Below are positions 61,882 to 64,000 of a DNA stretch of 64,000 bases, piece by piece; the stretch's first letter is position 1, and every line of letters starts with the position of its first letter. Origin of the DNA: Candidatus Aalborgicola bjergmarkensis (GTDB taxonomy: Bacteria > Pseudomonadota > Gammaproteobacteria > Burkholderiales > Burkholderiaceae_C); the NCBI GenBank assembly GCA_016708725.1, contig JADJFE010000002.1, forward strand, positions 524,926 through 588,925. Reading direction: 5' to 3'. The translations under genes were made by a program, and so were the position numbers. The notes beneath the pieces are model-generated. The model was given only the letters and a program-made list of their open reading frames with translations, had not been told where the DNA came from and searched no databases.

Positions 61882-64000
61882 TTATTTTGGCATTGCGCCT
61901 TCGGTCACATCCAGTGTGAAGCGCTGACCAGACAGCGCCACTATCGCACGCAGCGGCAAAGCCCCTGATGGAACCTCGGCGGCAACAAAAGACTTGGAGC
62001 TTATATCAAAGCGTAACCAGGCTGGCAGCGGCTTACCAGAATCGGTCGTCACTTCAACTTTATTGCGACTGGATGTAATCAGCTTTGCCAGTGACTGGGG
62101 CAGAGGATAACGGAATGCATTGGCGGCCTCGGCGCGTCTAGCCAGTGCAATAGCTTCTTCCACTGGCACACCTCGCGCCAGCGCATTGCCCAATGCCTGC
62201 TTAAAGATGCGGCTGTTGCCTGGCGAGGAGAGCAGCGTATCCACATTTTTCCCCGAAGCCAGCGCCGTTGTCGGTGTCTGAACCTCGGTGGGTAGTTTTT
62301 CAACCACTTTGCGTGCGATGCGAATGGCATTGGCAGGCGACTCACCACGGCTGACTGCCTGCGCCAGTGCGTGATCAAAATGGGCATCTCCCTGGGGCAA
62401 GGCGTTGTTGCCGCCTTTGGAAAACCCGACCAGCTCGCTGCGCGCATCGGCTTGAATAGCACGCTGCTCCTCTGCATCAGCTTTTACGGCCATTTCCATG
62501 GCCTGCGCTGCCGGCACACCCCGATTCATCAATACTCCCAGGGTTTTTCCAAATGATCCTTGCAAGGGAAACTTATCCAGTGCTGAAAAATTCCCTGATG
62601 AAAGTCCCACCATCGGGTTTTTGGCATCGGCTTCGGCTGCTGCATCGGCATCTGCCGCAGTTTGTTCAGCCTTGGCCATAGCCTGCTCAATGGGAATTCC
62701 TTTGGCCAATAAACTGCTCAAAGCTCTCTGGTAGCCTGGGCTGGTTTTGGCGAAAACATCTGTCTTGGCATTGCCATTGGCCAAACTTGCCTGAGGTGTC
62801 TTGTCAGCGCGTGCCAGCGTTTCTGCTTGCTGGACGGCATTTTGTGCAGATTTGACCGCATCGGAAAAATCACCGCCCTTGAGCATGGCCACCGCCAGCG
62901 CCTTCTCGAAGGCCTGCGTGCCTTCGGACGTTTTGGCCCCTGCCAGCGCTGCCAATTTTGCATTGACATTTTGCGCCATGTCAGAAGATGCAATATTCTT
63001 GACAACCGCCTCCTGCGGCGACTTGGGAACCGGAAAACTAGCTTCAATCTGGAAGGTTTTTTGCGCCAGCGCCACCGCCTCACCCATCGGCAGACCATTG
63101 CTGATGTGTTGAACCAATGCTTTCGTGTAGGCATCGCCCGCCTGCTGCGCCTGCTCCTGCGGCATACCGCGTGCCACCGCTGCTGTAACTTGTGCGTTTG
63201 ACAATGTATTTAATGCCGTGGTGGTCGATGGACCACCGCTATCTCCGTTACCACCGTTGGCAGCCTGGCTCTGGATGGAGCTGACAGCGACTTGCAATAC
63301 CGGAGAGGCAACCATATTGGCAAAGGCAGCGGGTGACGCCATGGGCTGTGATGTTTCCGGGATAACCATTGTCATTGCACCTGCCTCAGCGACGCCTCCC
63401 GCAACCGCAGCGCTGTTTGGGGCCGGATCAGTCACTCCCACACTCACATTGCTAACATTGTTGATTGCAGCTGCGTCTGGTGCAGTGCTCAAAGATGGGG
63501 TGGGCGTTGCACTGGTTGTGCTCGCTGCTGTAGCAACGGTAGCGAGACCAGTGGTCAAGGCACTGTTCGCCCCACCAGATGTGGTGGTGGTAGTTGTGAC
63601 TTGGTTATTTGCGGATTTGTCCGTAGCGACTACTGTAGACGCTACCCCTGTAGTGGCATTGCTTGTCGTACTTGTCGCTTTTGTATTGGTGCTAGTGACC
63701 ACACTGGCTTTACCGCTTGTATTCGTCCCAGGGCTATTGGCACCGTAAGTGCTTTTGCTACCAGAGATACTCACACTACCACCACTGCTACTTGTATTGC
63801 TGCTGGCTGTGTTTGTGGTGTCAGTGGTGCTACCCGTGCTGGCCAGTCGCAGTATTAGCGCCACCCTCTGCACCACCACTTGTGCTTGTGCCAGGGCTGC
63901 TGGAGGTGCTCACACTACCTCCACTGCTGCCGGTATTGCTGCTGGCTGTGTTTGTGGTGTCAGTGGTGCTACCCGTGCTGGCCGTCGCAGTATTAGCGCC
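61882..64000 (-). CDS. Large repetitive exoprotein, C-terminal part (runs off window, frameshifted near 63845)
   Basis: At least 665 residues on the minus strand. The upstream part is Ser/Thr/Gly-rich low complexity. The middle has repeats of a helical unit around RGMPQEQAQQAG, NGLPMGEAVALAQK, KGIPIEQAMAKAEQ, RGVPAAQAMEMAVK and RGVPVEEAIALARR. The end (LPAWLRFDISSKSFVAAEVP ... GQRFTLDVTEG) is a cadherin-like Ig tail common in big betaproteobacterial surface proteins. Two 138-bp tandem repeats (63796-64000) differ by one extra A near 63845, which shifts the frame to a stop. This is either a real lesion or a sequence error. Confidence 0.7.

Overview
The window looks like a chromosome segment of a betaproteobacterium, probably Burkholderiales and most likely Comamonadaceae. 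The evidence is alr and lplT, RND and two-partner-secretion genes, a DUF1615 lipoprotein, paired DUF2157/GDYXXLXY genes, and a dispersed palindromic repeat of the type (...AGCTGTTCCCGCTT...) that I associate with that family. Genus is not determinable from the sequence. No tRNA, rRNA or CRISPR array was seen.

Positions 1-28 kb are a heavily rearranged accessory island. It carries toxin-antitoxin pairs (mqsRA, HigBA-like, Phd/PIN, PIN with a small antitoxin, MNT/HEPN, ParE-like, VapC-like, BrnA), two decayed copies of a type I restriction-modification locus (hsdR, hsdS, hsdM) with toxin-antitoxin genes inside them, phage-type remnants (tyrosine recombinase ends, VRR-NUC fragments), and six copies of one plus-strand module. 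That module is a ~180 bp palindromic element followed by DUF2157 and GDYXXLXY membrane genes. Two copies are full length and four are shrunken. The copies separate the blocks of minus-strand toxin-antitoxin and restriction genes and often truncate them. Three remnants of an integron-integrase N-terminus (15.8, 20.6 and 27.9 kb) and two good attC sites (16.9 and 23.6 kb) show that part of the island derives from a chromosomal integron. Its cassettes encode a HEPN-type TIGR02391 protein, a TIR-membrane-pentapeptide-like protein, a SLOG-TIR protein and an HNH-like protein, all plausible anti-phage functions.

Positions 28-49 kb: a DUF1615 lipoprotein, a degenerate HD-type phosphohydrolase and alr, then a 14.6 kb block flanked by similar ~70 bp direct repeats, then lplT and a TlpA-like thioredoxin. 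The block holds two secreted proteins with the same C-terminus: an 865-residue M23 peptidase and a 3574-residue protein with twelve DUF1566 modules whose surface-loop segments vary strongly.

Positions 49-64 kb: a patatin-like phospholipase, an RND efflux adaptor/permease pair, a histidine phosphatase, and a two-partner-secretion transporter (FhaC/ShlB type) split by a decayed IS1634-like element with target duplication. Next comes an unusual predicted receptor-channel (periplasmic ligand-binding domain, pentameric-channel-like extracellular domain and MscS channel in one chain). The window ends in the C-terminal part of a large repetitive exoprotein that runs off the edge.

The two most interesting candidates are the receptor-channel fusion at 59.0-61.8 kb and the integron-borne TIR / SLOG-TIR cassette pair at 20.8-23.6 kb.
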